Part shown: piece by piece, positions 30,848 to 41,552 of the stretch
Layout of the letters: every line of letters starts with the position of its first letter
How positions within the stretch are numbered: position 1 is the stretch's first letter
Source: Graphiopsis chlorocephala
Taxonomy: Eukaryota; Ascomycota; Dothideomycetes; Cladosporiales; Cladosporiaceae
Assembly (NCBI GenBank): GCA_022828445.1
Contig: JAIZZJ010000012.1
Coordinates: 1,602,193-1,666,192, forward strand
Length of the DNA: 64,000 nt
Direction of reading: 5' to 3'
Translations under genes and position numbers: made by a program
Notes under the pieces: model-generated
What the model was told of the DNA's origin: nothing
The model's input: only the letters and a program-made list of their open reading frames with translations
Databases searched by the model: none

Positions 30848-33295
30848 CTAAGCGTAGCGCGGACGACCCGAGTATGCCGGCGGAGGCGGAGGCGGTGCTC
30901 CCCAGCCTTGGTTTGCGTTCTGGTTGTTCCAGCCGTGGCTGGGTTGCATCTGCATCGGCGGCTGCTGGCCGCCGTGGTGACTGCCTTGCCAGCCCTGCCA
31001 GCCGCCTGGTGGAGGTCGGGGAGGCGGCGCGACCATTTTCTTGTTCGCACGGCGGCGGCGACAACTACGGATGCAACAGCTGAGGATGGCGAAGAGGATG
31101 AGGCCGCCGACGCCGGCACAGACGCCGATGACGATGGCTTTGTGGTCGTCGATCCACGAGGAGACTTGGCCGCCTACGGAGGCGCCTCTGCAGCGGCCGT
31201 TCTGGCATTTGCCGCCGCCGCTGCAGTCAGTGCCGTCGAGGAAGTTCTGCTGCAGGCTGAAACATTGGTTCGCGGGGAATTCGGGCGAGCCGCAGGTCAC
31301 GACGCAGGAGGAGGAGTCGCAGGCGTAGGTGTCGTTGCCGGTGGTGTAGGAGCCCATGACGGACTTGCATTGCTGGTCGCGGGAGGTGCATTGGCCGGAG
31401 GCGCATTTGAGGCCGTCGCCGCAGCTGTCGCCGTCGGGGGTGTGGGAGTCGGGTGGGCAGACGGCGGCGTTGCCGGGGCAGGTTTCTTGTGGATCGCAGT
31501 CGCCCGAGCTCTCGCGGCAGACGGTGCCTGAGCTTGCGTACTGGCAGCTGCGACAGCAGTCTTCGTTGGAGTCGTCACAGACAGAATTGCCCTTGTACCT
31601 GCAAGTCGTGGCGTCGCAGCAGGGATTGTCGCCACAGCCCTGCTCGCCACCGCAGTCACACTGTTCGTCGCCTTCTACAATGCCGTTACCGCATTGTTGG
31701 CCAGTGATGGTTTCCACATCTCTGTTGTTGCTCAAGCAATCGGTCCTGACGTTGTTGTTCTTGATAGCACTGCAGATGTTGCCGATCGTGCAAGGAGAGA
31801 ATTCATCGACACCTCTCTGGCTTGAGGGGTTCATGATGTACCGTTGGTTGGCATCACACGTGTTTGCGTCCAATGGGCAACACTGCGCCAACACTCGTGG
31901 GTCGGTAGAAGCACAAGCTTGAGAATTGCAATCATGGACAGCACCGAAAGTGTGGCCAGTCTCATGGGCGATGACCTGCCACTCCACGGCTCCATCGGTA
32001 CGATAGACGACGTTGGCTCCAGCCACAGTTTCGGTGGTCCCACCAGTGCCGGTCTGGCCAGCACCAGTGGTAGAAGAGTTTGTCTCCATAGCATCATTTA
32101 CGCAAGCCTGGCCCAACCAAGCGAGACCAACAGCGCTGTCTGTAGCACAGGTGGATAGAAGAGTCCAGTGGCTATTGCTGTCCCTTTGCTGGCCACGCCA
32201 GGCGGAGAAAAGGTTAAGACGTTGTTGAATATCGGCACCAGTGCCACAGCCCTGGTTCCATGCAGTGTTCTGAGAAGGCGTGCCAGGGCACTGGGCATCA
32301 GAGATGGTCAAGTTTGCCAGGCCCAGTGAGATGTTGAAGGTGTTCTCCCAGACAGCAGACGCTGCGTTCATCTGCTGGATGACGTTCTCTCTCGCAGTCT
32401 CAGTAGAGTTGAAGTCGCCGGTGTAGGTGCAGTCAGTTGCCACTCCAACCAGAGCGACCTTTCGGGTGGACGGGCAGCCGGAGCTGTCGCCAATCGTGGA
32501 TTTCAAGTTCACGCCAGCGCTGTTGCCACCAGTGATGTCGCTCTGTCGTCTGAAGATGTTGGAAAAATCGATAGTTCCGAAAGATTTAGCGGATCGCTTG
32601 CGCATGGCAGCATACACGGGGTGTTCCAGATCTGTGTTGAAGTTTAGTCCGTCGGAATAGCAGGTGGCCGTCTCGTTACCGGTGTCCAGTTCGCGCTTCA
32701 GTCCCTGGTGCACGAAACCGTCCTGCGTAGGAGCGACATCAGAGTCTCGCCAGACAACCATGTACTCGCTGCCAGGCTGTGCGCGTTCAATCTCGGGGTC
32801 CAAACGGTGGCGGGTGCGCAAGTAGTTGTGCGACGACTGGACATGGTGGTGATCCCTGTCGACTGTAAAAGCGCCCTCGAACAGTGGTGTCTCGCCATCT
32901 TGCGATACCAATACACGCGCCCAGCCAGCCCGCCGCCATCGATCCTCCTTCTTGTCCAAGCGCTTCACCCACGATGTACCCTTGAAGACCTTGTGACTCC
33001 GGCGATCCACCTCCTCGACATGCCGAACGCTCCCATCGGGCGCAAGATGCGTGATGACAGCGCCCTCGCCCAAGATGTTGTGATTGGGTTCCAGGCTGAA
33101 CTTGACATGCAACTCATCTCGAATGTTGAAGCTGAGGTCGAAGTGTGAGTATGCGTGGACGCGGTGGTTGCCGGTGTGGATTGTCGCATTGTTTACCTCT
33201 GATAAGGCGGACAGAGGGTTGCGGATGTTGCTGCTGGCCTCGGCTATGGGCGCGACAATGGCGAAAGCGGCGGAGAAGAAGGTAGAGAAGCGCAT
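30848..33295 (-). CDS. ADAM-type zinc metalloprotease (fungal ADAM)
   Basis: Type I membrane metalloprotease of the adamalysin (M12B) family, likely at the cell surface or secretory pathway. Single exon, 815 residues. A signal peptide (about 1-20, MRFSTFFSAAFAIVAPIAEA) is followed by a prodomain to about 250. The catalytic domain carries HETGHTFGAVHDC, the HExGHxxGxxHD signature, with zinc-binding His 444, 448 and 454. A Cys-rich disintegrin-like domain follows from about 528 (QCGNGIVEGDEQCDCGG), then further Cys-rich sequence. One transmembrane helix lies at about 716-740 (IVIGVCAGVGGLILFAILS), followed by an Arg-rich stop and a Pro/Gly/Gln/Trp-rich cytoplasmic tail. All key residues are present. 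The proline-rich tail suggests SH3 or WW partners; that is inference. Confidence 0.95.
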   Translation of the reverse strand: MRFSTFFSAAFAIVAPIAEASSNIRNPLSALSEVNNATIHTGNHRVHAYSHFDLSFNIRDELHVKFSLEPNHNILGEGAVITHLAPDGSVRHVEEVDRRSHKVFKGTSWVKRLDKKEDRWRRAGWARVLVSQDGETPLFEGAFTVDRDHHHVQSSHNYLRTRHRLDPEIERAQPGSEYMVVWRDSDVAPTQDGFVHQGLKRELDTGNETATCYSDGLNFNTDLEHPVYAAMRKRSAKSFGTIDFSNIFRRQSDITGGNSAGVNLKSTIGDSSGCPSTRKVALVGVATDCTYTGDFNSTETARENVIQQMNAASAVWENTFNISLGLANLTISDAQCPGTPSQNTAWNQGCGTGADIQQRLNLFSAWRGQQRDSNSHWTLLSTCATDSAVGLAWLGQACVNDAMETNSSTTGAGQTGTGGTTETVAGANVVYRTDGAVEWQVIAHETGHTFGAVHDCNSQACASTDPRVLAQCCPLDANTCDANQRYIMNPSSQRGVDEFSPCTIGNICSAIKNNNVRTDCLSNNRDVETITGQQCGNGIVEGDEQCDCGGEQGCGDNPCCDATTCRYKGNSVCDDSNEDCCRSCQYASSGTVCRESSGDCDPQETCPGNAAVCPPDSHTPDGDSCGDGLKCASGQCTSRDQQCKSVMGSYTTGNDTYACDSSSCVVTCGSPEFPANQCFSLQQNFLDGTDCSGGGKCQNGRCRGASVGGQVSSWIDDHKAIVIGVCAGVGGLILFAILSCCIRSCRRRRANKKMVAPPPRPPPGGWQGWQGSHHGGQQPPMQMQPSHGWNNQNANQGWGAPPPPPPAYSGRPRYA

Positions 33296-34750
33296 GGTGG
33301 CGCTGGACTGTGGGAGTTCGTCGTCGATCCGGAGAAGGGGTCCACGGCGCAGCTATGGTATGGTAGAGTAGAGTAGTAGCCACCGATTATTGGGAGAGAG
33401 AATGGATTGAAGTGAAATGGACTAGCGTGAAACGTGGGCTCGAAAGAGCGATGTAGCGAATGTGTAAGAGGACGACATGGGAGAGAAGACTAAGGCAGTG
33501 TAGGAGGGCCAGTGCCAGTATTGCCAAGTAGAGAGACGGATGCGCCGGCGAGACGACGACGAGTATGGTGGCTTATGTTCTCTGGGCACTGCTCACGCTG
33601 TGATTGGCCCGCTTACCGAGCAGCAACGGCGTAGGGCAGAAGGAGAAGTACTTTAGCTCACGTGCACCTATTCTTAGTCGCAATCACTTTGTTCGTGCTG
33701 AGGTCCCATGTCAAAATACAGCATTCGATGGGCGCCTGTCATCGTCGTTCCCCAACTTCCTTCTTTCATACACTGCCACAACGACGGCTTACATGTATCC
33801 TCCGACAGACGAATATAGTTAGAGACATGTCTCTCCGCGTTTTTCTTCTTCTTCTTCTTCTTCTTCAGCTTCTTCAGCTTCAGCTTCTCCAGAAGCCCAG
33901 AAACGGTCGCCCTATTGGCTTTTGTGCCAAGCCGCAAAGTACGCGTACAAGGGTGCCCAGGCGCCTTAGGATAGGTCATTAGCAGTACATTTATCTTGTG
34001 CTCCTCACCCTAAGCTTTACATACAAAAATGCCTCCACCGAAATCAAGTCGTGAGGTCATACTGCATCCTCGTTTCGTAGGAAAAACATGCGAGACACGT
34101 TACCAGGGAACCGCCACGTGCGGAAATGCGGTTACCCGTCCAACGTGCCAGTCTTCAAACTGCGACGATCATTGCCTTTTCAGATGACAGCCTTGTATTT
34201 GCATCTTGACGACCTTTTGCACAACTTCGGTTTGCGGATGAGCGAGATAAATCATTCCGATAATTGATAAGCACACTTGCTTCTTTGCGATACACCACGC
34301 AATCTACGCCTTGGCCAAGAAACTATCATGGCGAGCTATCGGCCGCGCGTGTCTAAGCCCCGTTTGCTGCAGGTGGTGGCAAAGTAACTACGCATGTGGC
34401 GGCGACATCTTGGATTTCGATCTCTGGAGCACAAATCTGCGTATGTCTCCTAACATATATGTTAATGCTATCGCATATCAATGTCCACATAGGTGTGTTG
34501 ACCATCGGAATACTTGAAGAACGGTAGGAGCATATCAGTTCTCTTTCCGCTGCTCTCATCAGACAGGGTATCCGGGAGCGGTCGTCTTACCAACAAGATA
34601 CTTCGTCTCTCGTACGCAGACCTTTGACGCTTTTCTTGCTGTTCGATATCTTAGGAGGGACGTTAGAATGCATTGTCGTCCTGATATCACAATACATTAC
34701 CGCTCATATACACAGGATAGTCATCAACTCATTGCCACCAAATCATAACC
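33296..34750. other. Gene-free spacer upstream of the ADAM gene
   Basis: Holds the ADAM promoter side and a (CTT)n microsatellite at about 33844-33890, degenerating into CTTCAG units. Its antisense gives a spurious poly-Lys frame. No convincing gene to 34750. Confidence 0.55.
33841..33893. repeat. CTT/CTTCAG microsatellite
   Basis: About eight CTT units followed by CTTCAG variants. Simple repeat, non-coding context. Confidence 0.9.
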
Positions 34751-35752
34751 TCATAGCAGCACAAGCACAATCTTCCCACGCCCATACTCTCTCGTCGCAG
34801 AAAGCTCGTACGCCTCTCGAGCCTGCTCAAACGGCATCGTCTTCGCGACAAACCCTTTGATCCTGTTGGTCTCGACTGCAGCAGAGATCCGCTTCATGCT
34901 ATCTCGTGATGGCTCCACGATGAAGAATTTCGCCTGGACGCCTTCTTTGCCAGCAGCAAGGCCGTTCTTTGTGTGCTCTTCCACGAAGTTCCAGCTTGCT
35001 GAGTCCACTGAGATGAGATGAGCATCGTTTCGCGCTGATCTCCAGCAGTCGGCGAGGACATCGCCGCCGACGGTGTCGATGATGACGTCGAAATTTTCTT
35101 GCGGCTCCAAATGACCGTACTCAACCACCTCAACAGCGCCCATCGACCGCACAAACTCATCATTTCGAGCACTGGAACTCGTCGCCGCAACAACATGATG
35201 CCCAGCAGCCGCCGCAAACGCCACTACGAACATCCCAACTCCGCCCGCCGCGCCTGTGACGAGCACGCGCTTCGCCTGCTGTGCTTGCACATCTGCATCT
35301 AACCCGGCGTGCACGAAAAGCGCCTGATCCGCCGTCAACGCACTGAGTGGTAGCGAGGCGGCTTCTGCCCATGAGAGACTCTTTGGCTTGAGGGTAGCTT
35401 CCTCGGTCGTGATGAGGGCGTACTCTGCCCAAGTGCCGCCGCGAACCCCGTGTGTCATTCCGTAGACTTCGTCGCCGGATTTGAATTCATGGTCATGGTT
35501 GGAGGGGTGCACTGAGGTGACGATGCCGGCAAAGTCATTGCCTAGGTGTGCGGGTGGGGAGGCGTAGAGTTCGGGCCAGGTGAGGTTGTCGCGGATTATG
35601 GTTGTTGCTTTCATTTGGATGACTATCTGGTCTGGCTGTAGAGCTTTCGGGATGGCGATATCTGCCAGGTGAATAGCTGACGAGGGCGCTGGGTTTGATG
35701 CTGTGTAGGGTTGGCCATCGTGAGTTTTGTTCTGGATCCGTACGGCTTTCAT
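34751..35752 (-). CDS. Quinone oxidoreductase-like MDR enzyme
   Basis: NADPH-dependent zinc-free medium-chain reductase of the zeta-crystallin / quinone oxidoreductase type. Single exon, 333 residues, from ATG 35752. N-terminal GroES-like fold with GNDFAGIVTSV; cofactor loop VTGAAGGVGMFVVAFA; TVGGDVLADCW and the C-terminal helix with FEQAREAYE. There is no zinc-ligand cysteine in the CGSD position, which fits the zinc-independent branch. Isolated between two spacers, so no pathway can be inferred. Confidence 0.9.
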   Translation of the reverse strand: MKAVRIQNKTHDGQPYTASNPAPSSAIHLADIAIPKALQPDQIVIQMKATTIIRDNLTWPELYASPPAHLGNDFAGIVTSVHPSNHDHEFKSGDEVYGMTHGVRGGTWAEYALITTEEATLKPKSLSWAEAASLPLSALTADQALFVHAGLDADVQAQQAKRVLVTGAAGGVGMFVVAFAAAAGHHVVAATSSSARNDEFVRSMGAVEVVEYGHLEPQENFDVIIDTVGGDVLADCWRSARNDAHLISVDSASWNFVEEHTKNGLAAGKEGVQAKFFIVEPSRDSMKRISAAVETNRIKGFVAKTMPFEQAREAYELSATREYGRGKIVLVLL

Positions 35753-36803
35753 GGTTGTTCTTTGGGTTGAGATCGTGGAATTGATGGTAGGGTCACAAGG
35801 GTTGAGAGTTTGCTCCCAGAAGTGAGCTCGATCTATATAGCCCAGTCTGTGGCAATGACCAGGTGAACTTCAAATTGAGCAAATTGCTTACAGAGCGCAT
35901 GGGATCCTCTCTTTCGTGGTGCCGTAAGATGCGGGCGACGCGTCCTTGGCAGTCACACCACATGCGCCTTTTCAAGCTCAAGATCCTTTCTACATTCTTC
36001 TTGACAGACTATCGGTATCTGCTAGATGACTATCCATCTCTACTTTTCGGCTGCGGTAATATCTTGTTGGGTATTAAAGTGAGGATCTTTGAGCGCGAAG
36101 ACTCCGCCGCTCTAGAGATGCAGGCGTCTTCGCTCCGGAGATGCCTGGAGTGGCGTTCTCGCAGCAGCACTTATTTGCGCAGTGGTTATCTGCGCTCTCA
36201 ACTATGCGCGAACTTGGAAGGACCTTATTTCCCACACTGGATAGATGAAAAATTACAACCGACTTTGCAAAAGCGCGAGATCCGGCGAGATCGTCTCCAG
36301 CGAGTGGCACGTAAAAGATGTTGTTCTTGATTCCTCATCTTACAACGGCCCGCTGACTCTGGTGTTTAGCAATTTGTCCGGCGCAAAGGTCAACGCCACA
36401 GATGTCAGCATTTCAATGGCAGCATTATCCCTCGCTGTGCTCGGTCTCGGGTGAGACATGATGTACGAGCTGCCAAAGCGTGTGAAAGCTTCGGACCTGC
36501 AGATAAACCGCTTGCCCGACTTAGACGCAATGTTTCGAGCTATTCTATCTCGAGCACTGCACATTTGCAACGATAAAAAGGACTCGTCGACAAGTCGAAG
36601 CATTATCTTCTTCACCACGCGCAAGAGGGCCAGAGCCATCAGGTAAAACAGTATGACGTTGCGAAGGTTTGATCATTTGACTTCACGGATTAACGCGGAT
36701 GTTGACGCGTCAGTGCATCCTTCTGGTATTAAATGAGCTTGTTTACGCTGGTCGCTGGGCTTATAGCACCAAGCCAATGCGACAAGGTCAGGGTGCGAAC
36801 GAC
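35753..36803. other. Spacer with a possible gene fragment
   Basis: A + strand frame at 36245-36454 ends in a sequence like a GPI-anchor signal (NLSGAKVNATDVS then a short hydrophobic tail). It might be the last exon of a decayed surface-protein gene. No upstream exon can be joined to it with confidence. Confidence 0.35.
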
Positions 36804-38323
36804 ATGAAGAGCTGCTCGCGAATGAGCTTTGTGCTGGGCGCATGGCTCCACCTTGTTTTGGCCGAAACAACCCAGACGATATCAGCATCGGTTTCTGCCG
36901 AATCCAGCGCCAACATCACCTCCTCAATTGAAGCACAGTTGACAGAGATTCCCACTGATCCCCGTGCAACTTACCCCTCCGGTAGAATCACTGTGACAGT
37001 GCAGTCCTCGACCAATGTAAAGGCGGCCCTTTTTTCGTTCAACCAGACAACGACCACATCGTCGTCGAAGGCGATTGAAACTTTTCTGCGTGGCTCGTCG
37101 ACAGATCCAGGATCGGCGTCCACTCCTACAGCCGTCAGCGCGACGTGCAATGGCTATGCCGAATTCTGCGACCGCAAGTACAGCAATATCACCTACGTCG
37201 TCGCTCACAACAGTCCTTTCCACAAAGCGCATAACGCTGCAAGTAACCAGGATTTCGATGTGACGACCCAGCTCAATGATGGTATCCGTGGCAGTGAGTA
37301 CTACAAAACCGCATCGCTCTGTCCTAAGCTGATCCAACGAGATTACAGTTCAAAGTGAAACACACTACTATCAGGATGAGGTCTACCTCTGCCACACCAG
37401 CTGCGACGAGCTGAACGCTGGCAAGCTGGAGTCGTATCTGTCCACTGTGAAGCAATGGCTTGATGAGAATCGATACGAGGTCATCACCATCATCCTTGGT
37501 AATGAAGACTTCATCGATCCGGGAAACTATACTGCGCCTTTCACGAATTCTGGGTAAATTTTCTCTCTTGCTGTGGAATGCGGAACATTTGACTGATGCC
37601 CGCTTATAGAATGCTGGATTATCTTTATGTCCCGCCCACGCAGCCGATGGGCATTGACGGCTGGCCTACGCTGGCGGACATGATCATCAGCAACAAGCGT
37701 GTGGTGGCGATGCTCGCCTACGATGCTGACCAAAAAAGAGTATGCTAACATGCCAACGTTCTGTGCCATCTTCGGGACCCACGAGGCGCGGCACATCACA
37801 AGTACTGACGTTTCCCACACAGATCCCGTGGCTCCTCGACATCTGGTCCTACCAATGGCAGACCCCATTCTCCCCAACCAATCCCTCCTTCCCATGCACT
37901 TGCCAGCGCCCTCCAGGCCAGACCCGAGACATCTCCCAGCAAAGACTATATCTCGCCAACCACAACCTCAACGTGGCAATCGGCCTCTCATACGGCTCGT
38001 CCGGAGACATCCTCGTGCCCGATATCGTACAGTTGAACTCCACCAATGCCAATGATACTGTGTACGGCAGCGCGCAGCTCGCTGTCGAGCACTGTACGGG
38101 AGACTGGGGACGCCCTCCGAATTTCTTGCTTGTCGACTATTACAACAGAGGCAACTTCAATGGGTCTACGCTGGCTGTTGCGGCCAAGGCGAACAATGTC
38201 TCCTACGATGTCAACTCTTGCTGTGATTCTATCAGCGCTGACTCGAGCGGCACAAGGCCCGCGGTAGTGAGCATGGTGGTTATCACGGCGATTATGATTA
38301 TCCTTGTTGTAGCAGGCCTGTAA
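36804..38323 (+). CDS. Secreted, probably GPI-anchored PLC-like phosphodiesterase
   Basis: TIM-barrel protein of the PLC-like phosphodiesterase superfamily (the fungal group related to bacterial PI-PLC X domains). Exons 36804-37293, 37349-37553, 37610-37739 and 37823-38323, introns 55, 56 and 83 nt; 441 residues. Signal peptide about 1-21 (CSRMSFVLGAWLHLVLA). A Ser/Thr-rich stretch runs to about 110. The barrel starts at CNGYAEFCDRKYSNITYVVAHNSPF; the His in AHNS corresponds to the first catalytic His of the family. Further blocks: YLCHTSCDELNAG, VITIILGNEDF, GIDGWPTLADMI and NFLLVDYYNRGNF. A final hydrophobic segment (VVSMVVITAIMIILVVAGL) after a Ser-rich region fits a GPI signal. Several N-glycosylation sites. 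Enzymatic activity is not proven for this fungal group. Confidence 0.88.
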
Positions 38324-38486
38324 GGTCAGATGAAAAGACCAAACTTCTGTCCTCGAAATACTCTTTCATCAATTTCGCTGCGCGCCTCTCCTCCCTTCGC
38401 CTTGCCTTGAACCAATGCAGGAGATTTGAAGCATGAAGTAGAGTGAGCGGGATGCTCAGCGTCAAGCACAGAAATCGGAAGACCAT
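38298..38486 (-). CDS. Doubtful small membrane-anchored ORF (62 aa)
   Basis: ATG 38486, hydrophobic N-terminus (MVFRFLCLTLSIPLTLLHA) then a basic amphipathic segment (FKARRREERRAAKLMKEYF). It overlaps the last 26 bp of the PLC-like gene on the other strand. It looks more protein-like than most short frames here, but there is no family and no other support. Confidence 0.25.
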   Translation of the reverse strand: MVFRFLCLTLSIPLTLLHASNLLHWFKARRREERRAAKLMKEYFEDRSLVFSSDLTGLLQQG

Positions 38487-40279
38487 CTCTACTGCCTCGG
38501 CAGAAGAGGAAGAGAAAGATGAAACGCCGTCCTTCCTAGCTTGAAGCCGCGCGATAGTGTACTGTAAGTTCTGATTTTCGCCGTGCTAACGAGAAAAAAA
38601 TGAGAATGGCAGCTCTCAATGAACCTCTCACCACCTACCAATGCGTGCAGGTCCCGGGGAAGTCAATCTTTGTCAGTTGCCCCAACGGTGGCATTACTGA
38701 TCCACGTTTTATGAACCATTAGGCTTCAGCGAGCAGTCCCGTGGCCGTCTCGCGGTCAGCGTGGTATTGTGCAGCAAGCATCCTTGCTTTTGTCTTTACC
38801 AGCAAGAGCTTCCTGCGAACATGCTTTGTCCACTCTCGTCCCCATGGTTCCAAAATCTATCGGCTTGAGCAGATCTGCATACACTCCAATCGCTGCAATC
38901 TGAAGTGCTGTGGTAGTACTGAAGTACCTTGCGATACTTTGTTTCCGTATCCCACGTGGCCTTGGGTGGGCCTAGATGGAGGTTGATCACAGATGATGAT
39001 TACCGGTATTGTTGGAGCTAGTCGGAGCTAGTGAAGATCTGTGAAGATAGATCTGTATCTCTCCACTTTGCCAAGATCGCGGCGGTCTCCCATATAGCTA
39101 TACTGTTCTCCACTTTTGGACCGGAATGGCGACCCGACTATTATAGAGTTTCACAACACACTATGAGTTCCCCTTAGACAGCTTAAATCTGTAGCTTTAT
39201 GCTTTATCGAATTGAGTCTTTGTGTCTAGTGCCTTGGCAAGCTAACTCGCGATCTACGACTTGGCTTTCCTAAGCGCTTCGCCCTGCGGCATTTCCCTAA
39301 ACCAGAACGCCAAGCAGCGCGGCGGACATCACTGTACCGTGTCCCCAGTACGGAGGTATATTCCATGTCCGTGGCTTACGTTCAGTGTTAAGTCAACGCC
39401 AGCTAGGGCGCTTTGTTTGGCTGGAAGAGCTGTACGCAATGCGGTAGAATATCCTCGGACCATAGTCACCTTCATATTTCAATCCGTGTTAGAAAGGTAC
39501 ACTATGAGTATACTGCAGATTCTGAGCAGATTGTAAGCTATGCTTAACCTGGACTGTGTTGGCATTAGCTAATACGCGGAACGACAATACATCGTCCGAT
39601 CACCTTCTTTCTCGACAACATCGGATTTGGCTTTCCTCTGCAGCACGTCGATGTAGCTAGATATCCCCCGCTATCGATCTAGAATCATTGCCGCATTTTC
39701 TCGACAGAGTCTTGGCCGTCGAAGGCGCAGCTGAAACGGGTAGCAGCACGGCACAATGATTCAGGTCAACGCTTTGATGTCCTATTGGCAACTTTCCAAG
39801 AAAGCATCCTCATTTCTAGATCGCTATGGGCTGATCATTCTCCGGTTCTGCCTTTTGATCACGAGTCCTTTGCGCAATTCGTCTAGATCATGGGTTGAAT
39901 AAGTCTGATAAACAGCTGCAGTCTGCAAGGAAAAAGAGTTCACTGAGAGCCATGTGGTCTTGCATACACTTTTGGGAGCTCCTTTCTGATTCAGTGATTG
40001 ACTTCATACTACTGTGTAGAGCTTGTTGATTTAGTCGGCAATGAGCTCGCGTACCGCAGCCACATCCACGACGAAGAACAAGAATGGATCTTGGCTGCTA
40101 CGAGCGTGACAAATCGTCTTACTGAAGGGACAGGACGGTAGAGTCGAGAGACCGAAAACATAAATACAGCGATCCCTCACTTAAATCACACATCTATCCC
40201 TCCACTCATCTACTCAGACGTCAGCTCGCGACATTAAATCGAAACACAACATCATCCTCCTACCACTACCACTCCCAAC
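38324..40279. other. Gene-poor spacer
   Basis: About 1.95 kb without a recognisable gene apart from the doubtful short antisense frame. Before the secreted-protein gene, a TATA-like CATAAATA at 40159-40166 lies about 115 bp before the ATG at 40280, followed by a C/A-rich leader. Confidence 0.5.
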
Positions 40280-40837
40280 ATGCATTTCATCAAGACCCTC
40301 GGCATCGCCATCATGGCAATTGCAGCCGCATCTGCCAACCCTCTCCCAGAGGCCGAAGCGGAGGCCAACTCCATCTTACCCTCTCTATGGTGCAAGAAAT
40401 GGGACTACGGCAAGAAGTGCTGCGTCGACGACGACAAGCTGGGCTGTGATCTTTACAGTCTGTTGTTCAAGAAGTGCTTGAACTACAAGAAGAACTACTG
40501 GTGTGACAGCTGGGACTATGGAAAAGCGTGTTGCAAAGATTCGGATAAGCCTGGCTGTGTCGATTACGACTGGTTCAAAAAAACATGCAAGAACACTAAG
40601 CAGGACTACTTCTGCAAGGACTGGGACTACCTAGGGCTCTTTTGCAAGGATAGTGACAAGACGGGTTGCTCTCTCTGGGACTACGCTTTGAAAACGTGTA
40701 AGACGACGAAGGAGAACTACTGGTGCTACAAGTGGAGCAAAAACGAGGGTTGCTGCAAGGACGAGGACGACGGCAAGAAGGATTGCGTTAAGTACGATTG
40801 GTCGAAGAAGGAATGCAAGGAGACGAAGAAGCACTGA
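40280..40837 (+). CDS. Secreted cysteine-rich protein of four 37-residue tandem repeats
   Basis: Unrecognised family. 185 residues, single exon. Signal peptide about 1-19, then a short acidic stretch (NPLPEAEAEANS), then four consecutive repeats at 37-73, 74-110, 111-147 and 148-185. The repeat consensus is [WF]C-x2-WDYG-x2-CC-x-D-x-D-x2-GC-x4-(x5)-K-x-C-x3-K-x-(N/D)Y. Repeats 1, 2 and 4 have five cysteines, repeat 3 has four because CC becomes FC, for 19 in all. Lys is very frequent, Trp and Tyr are enriched. An effector-like or antimicrobial secreted role is inference from size, secretion and cysteine content. It stands alone in a gene-poor stretch. Confidence 0.85.
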   Translation: MHFIKTLGIAIMAIAAASANPLPEAEAEANSILPSLWCKKWDYGKKCCVDDDKLGCDLYSLLFKKCLNYKKNYWCDSWDYGKACCKDSDKPGCVDYDWFKKTCKNTKQDYFCKDWDYLGLFCKDSDKTGCSLWDYALKTCKTTKENYWCYKWSKNEGCCKDEDDGKKDCVKYDWSKKECKETKKH

Positions 40838-41347
40838 AGTACTGCAGCCGGGCTGGAAGGCTCTGCGAGGGTGGACAGTCGTGCTGATACGGCAAGCGAG
40901 TCTTACTCTGCGAAACCAGGGTAGGATGTGAAGAGAGCAGTAGTCCGCTGGGCTCGCAACATGCTCTCTTGTAAGGTGGGGTTATGTCAGTGGTTTCCTT
41001 CCAGGACTTTGGCAGCATAGCAGCAACCCAAGAGCACTAGTTATCAACCACGTTCTCTCTGTGTTGCCTTCTTCACAATCCCAATGTGTAGAATAATCTT
41101 TGACTTACGCCGGACATCATTGATGGCTCACTGACACTCCCCGATCAGCGATGCAGCCGCTCATAATTTTTATCACGCTGGTCGATCTCTATATTTTCTG
41201 CGAGTAACTGATACCGACGTGCGTGCTGCGTCGGAGAGCAGGGAGCGTCTACAGACTATCACGTGATGTCCGAAATTCGTAATTCTGCTTTAGTGTCACA
41301 AGTTGCAGCCATAGTTTGGGGACAAACTGTATCTGTATCGTGTGGCC
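40838..41347. other. 3' flank and spacer
   Basis: 3' flank of the cysteine-rich gene. No coding signal. Confidence 0.5.
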
Positions 41348-41552
41348 TTAGCGAGCCACCGAGAATTGCTCACAGAGGATGCGGCTGCTGTCGTCTTTGG
41401 TCAGGGCCCAGTTTGAGCCGAGGGCTTGGTAGATAGACTGCACGACGTGGTTCTTGTCGTTGCGGTTGACGTAGATGTCTGAGATGCTTGCGAGGGCGGA
41501 GGAGACGAGAAGAACTGCGAGCGTGAGGATCTTGGTAAGGAAGATTGGGGCC
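41348..41552 (-). CDS. Possible exon of a small secreted protein
   Basis: The minus-strand frame reads FLTKILTLAVLLVSSALAS, a very good signal-peptide-like segment, followed by about 47 mostly polar residues ending at TAA (41348-41350). No ATG opens the frame; the sequence before it has a CAG acceptor at 41553-41555, so the start could lie in an upstream exon I cannot locate. Function unknown. Confidence 0.3.

Noticed and set aside
30728..31531. 267-codon + strand frame opposite the ADAM gene
   Set aside because: Low-complexity Ala/Gly/Val product caused by GC-rich antisense of the cysteine-rich and Pro-rich ADAM codons.
33674..33979. Poly-lysine protein on the minus strand
   Set aside because: Translation of the CTT microsatellite.
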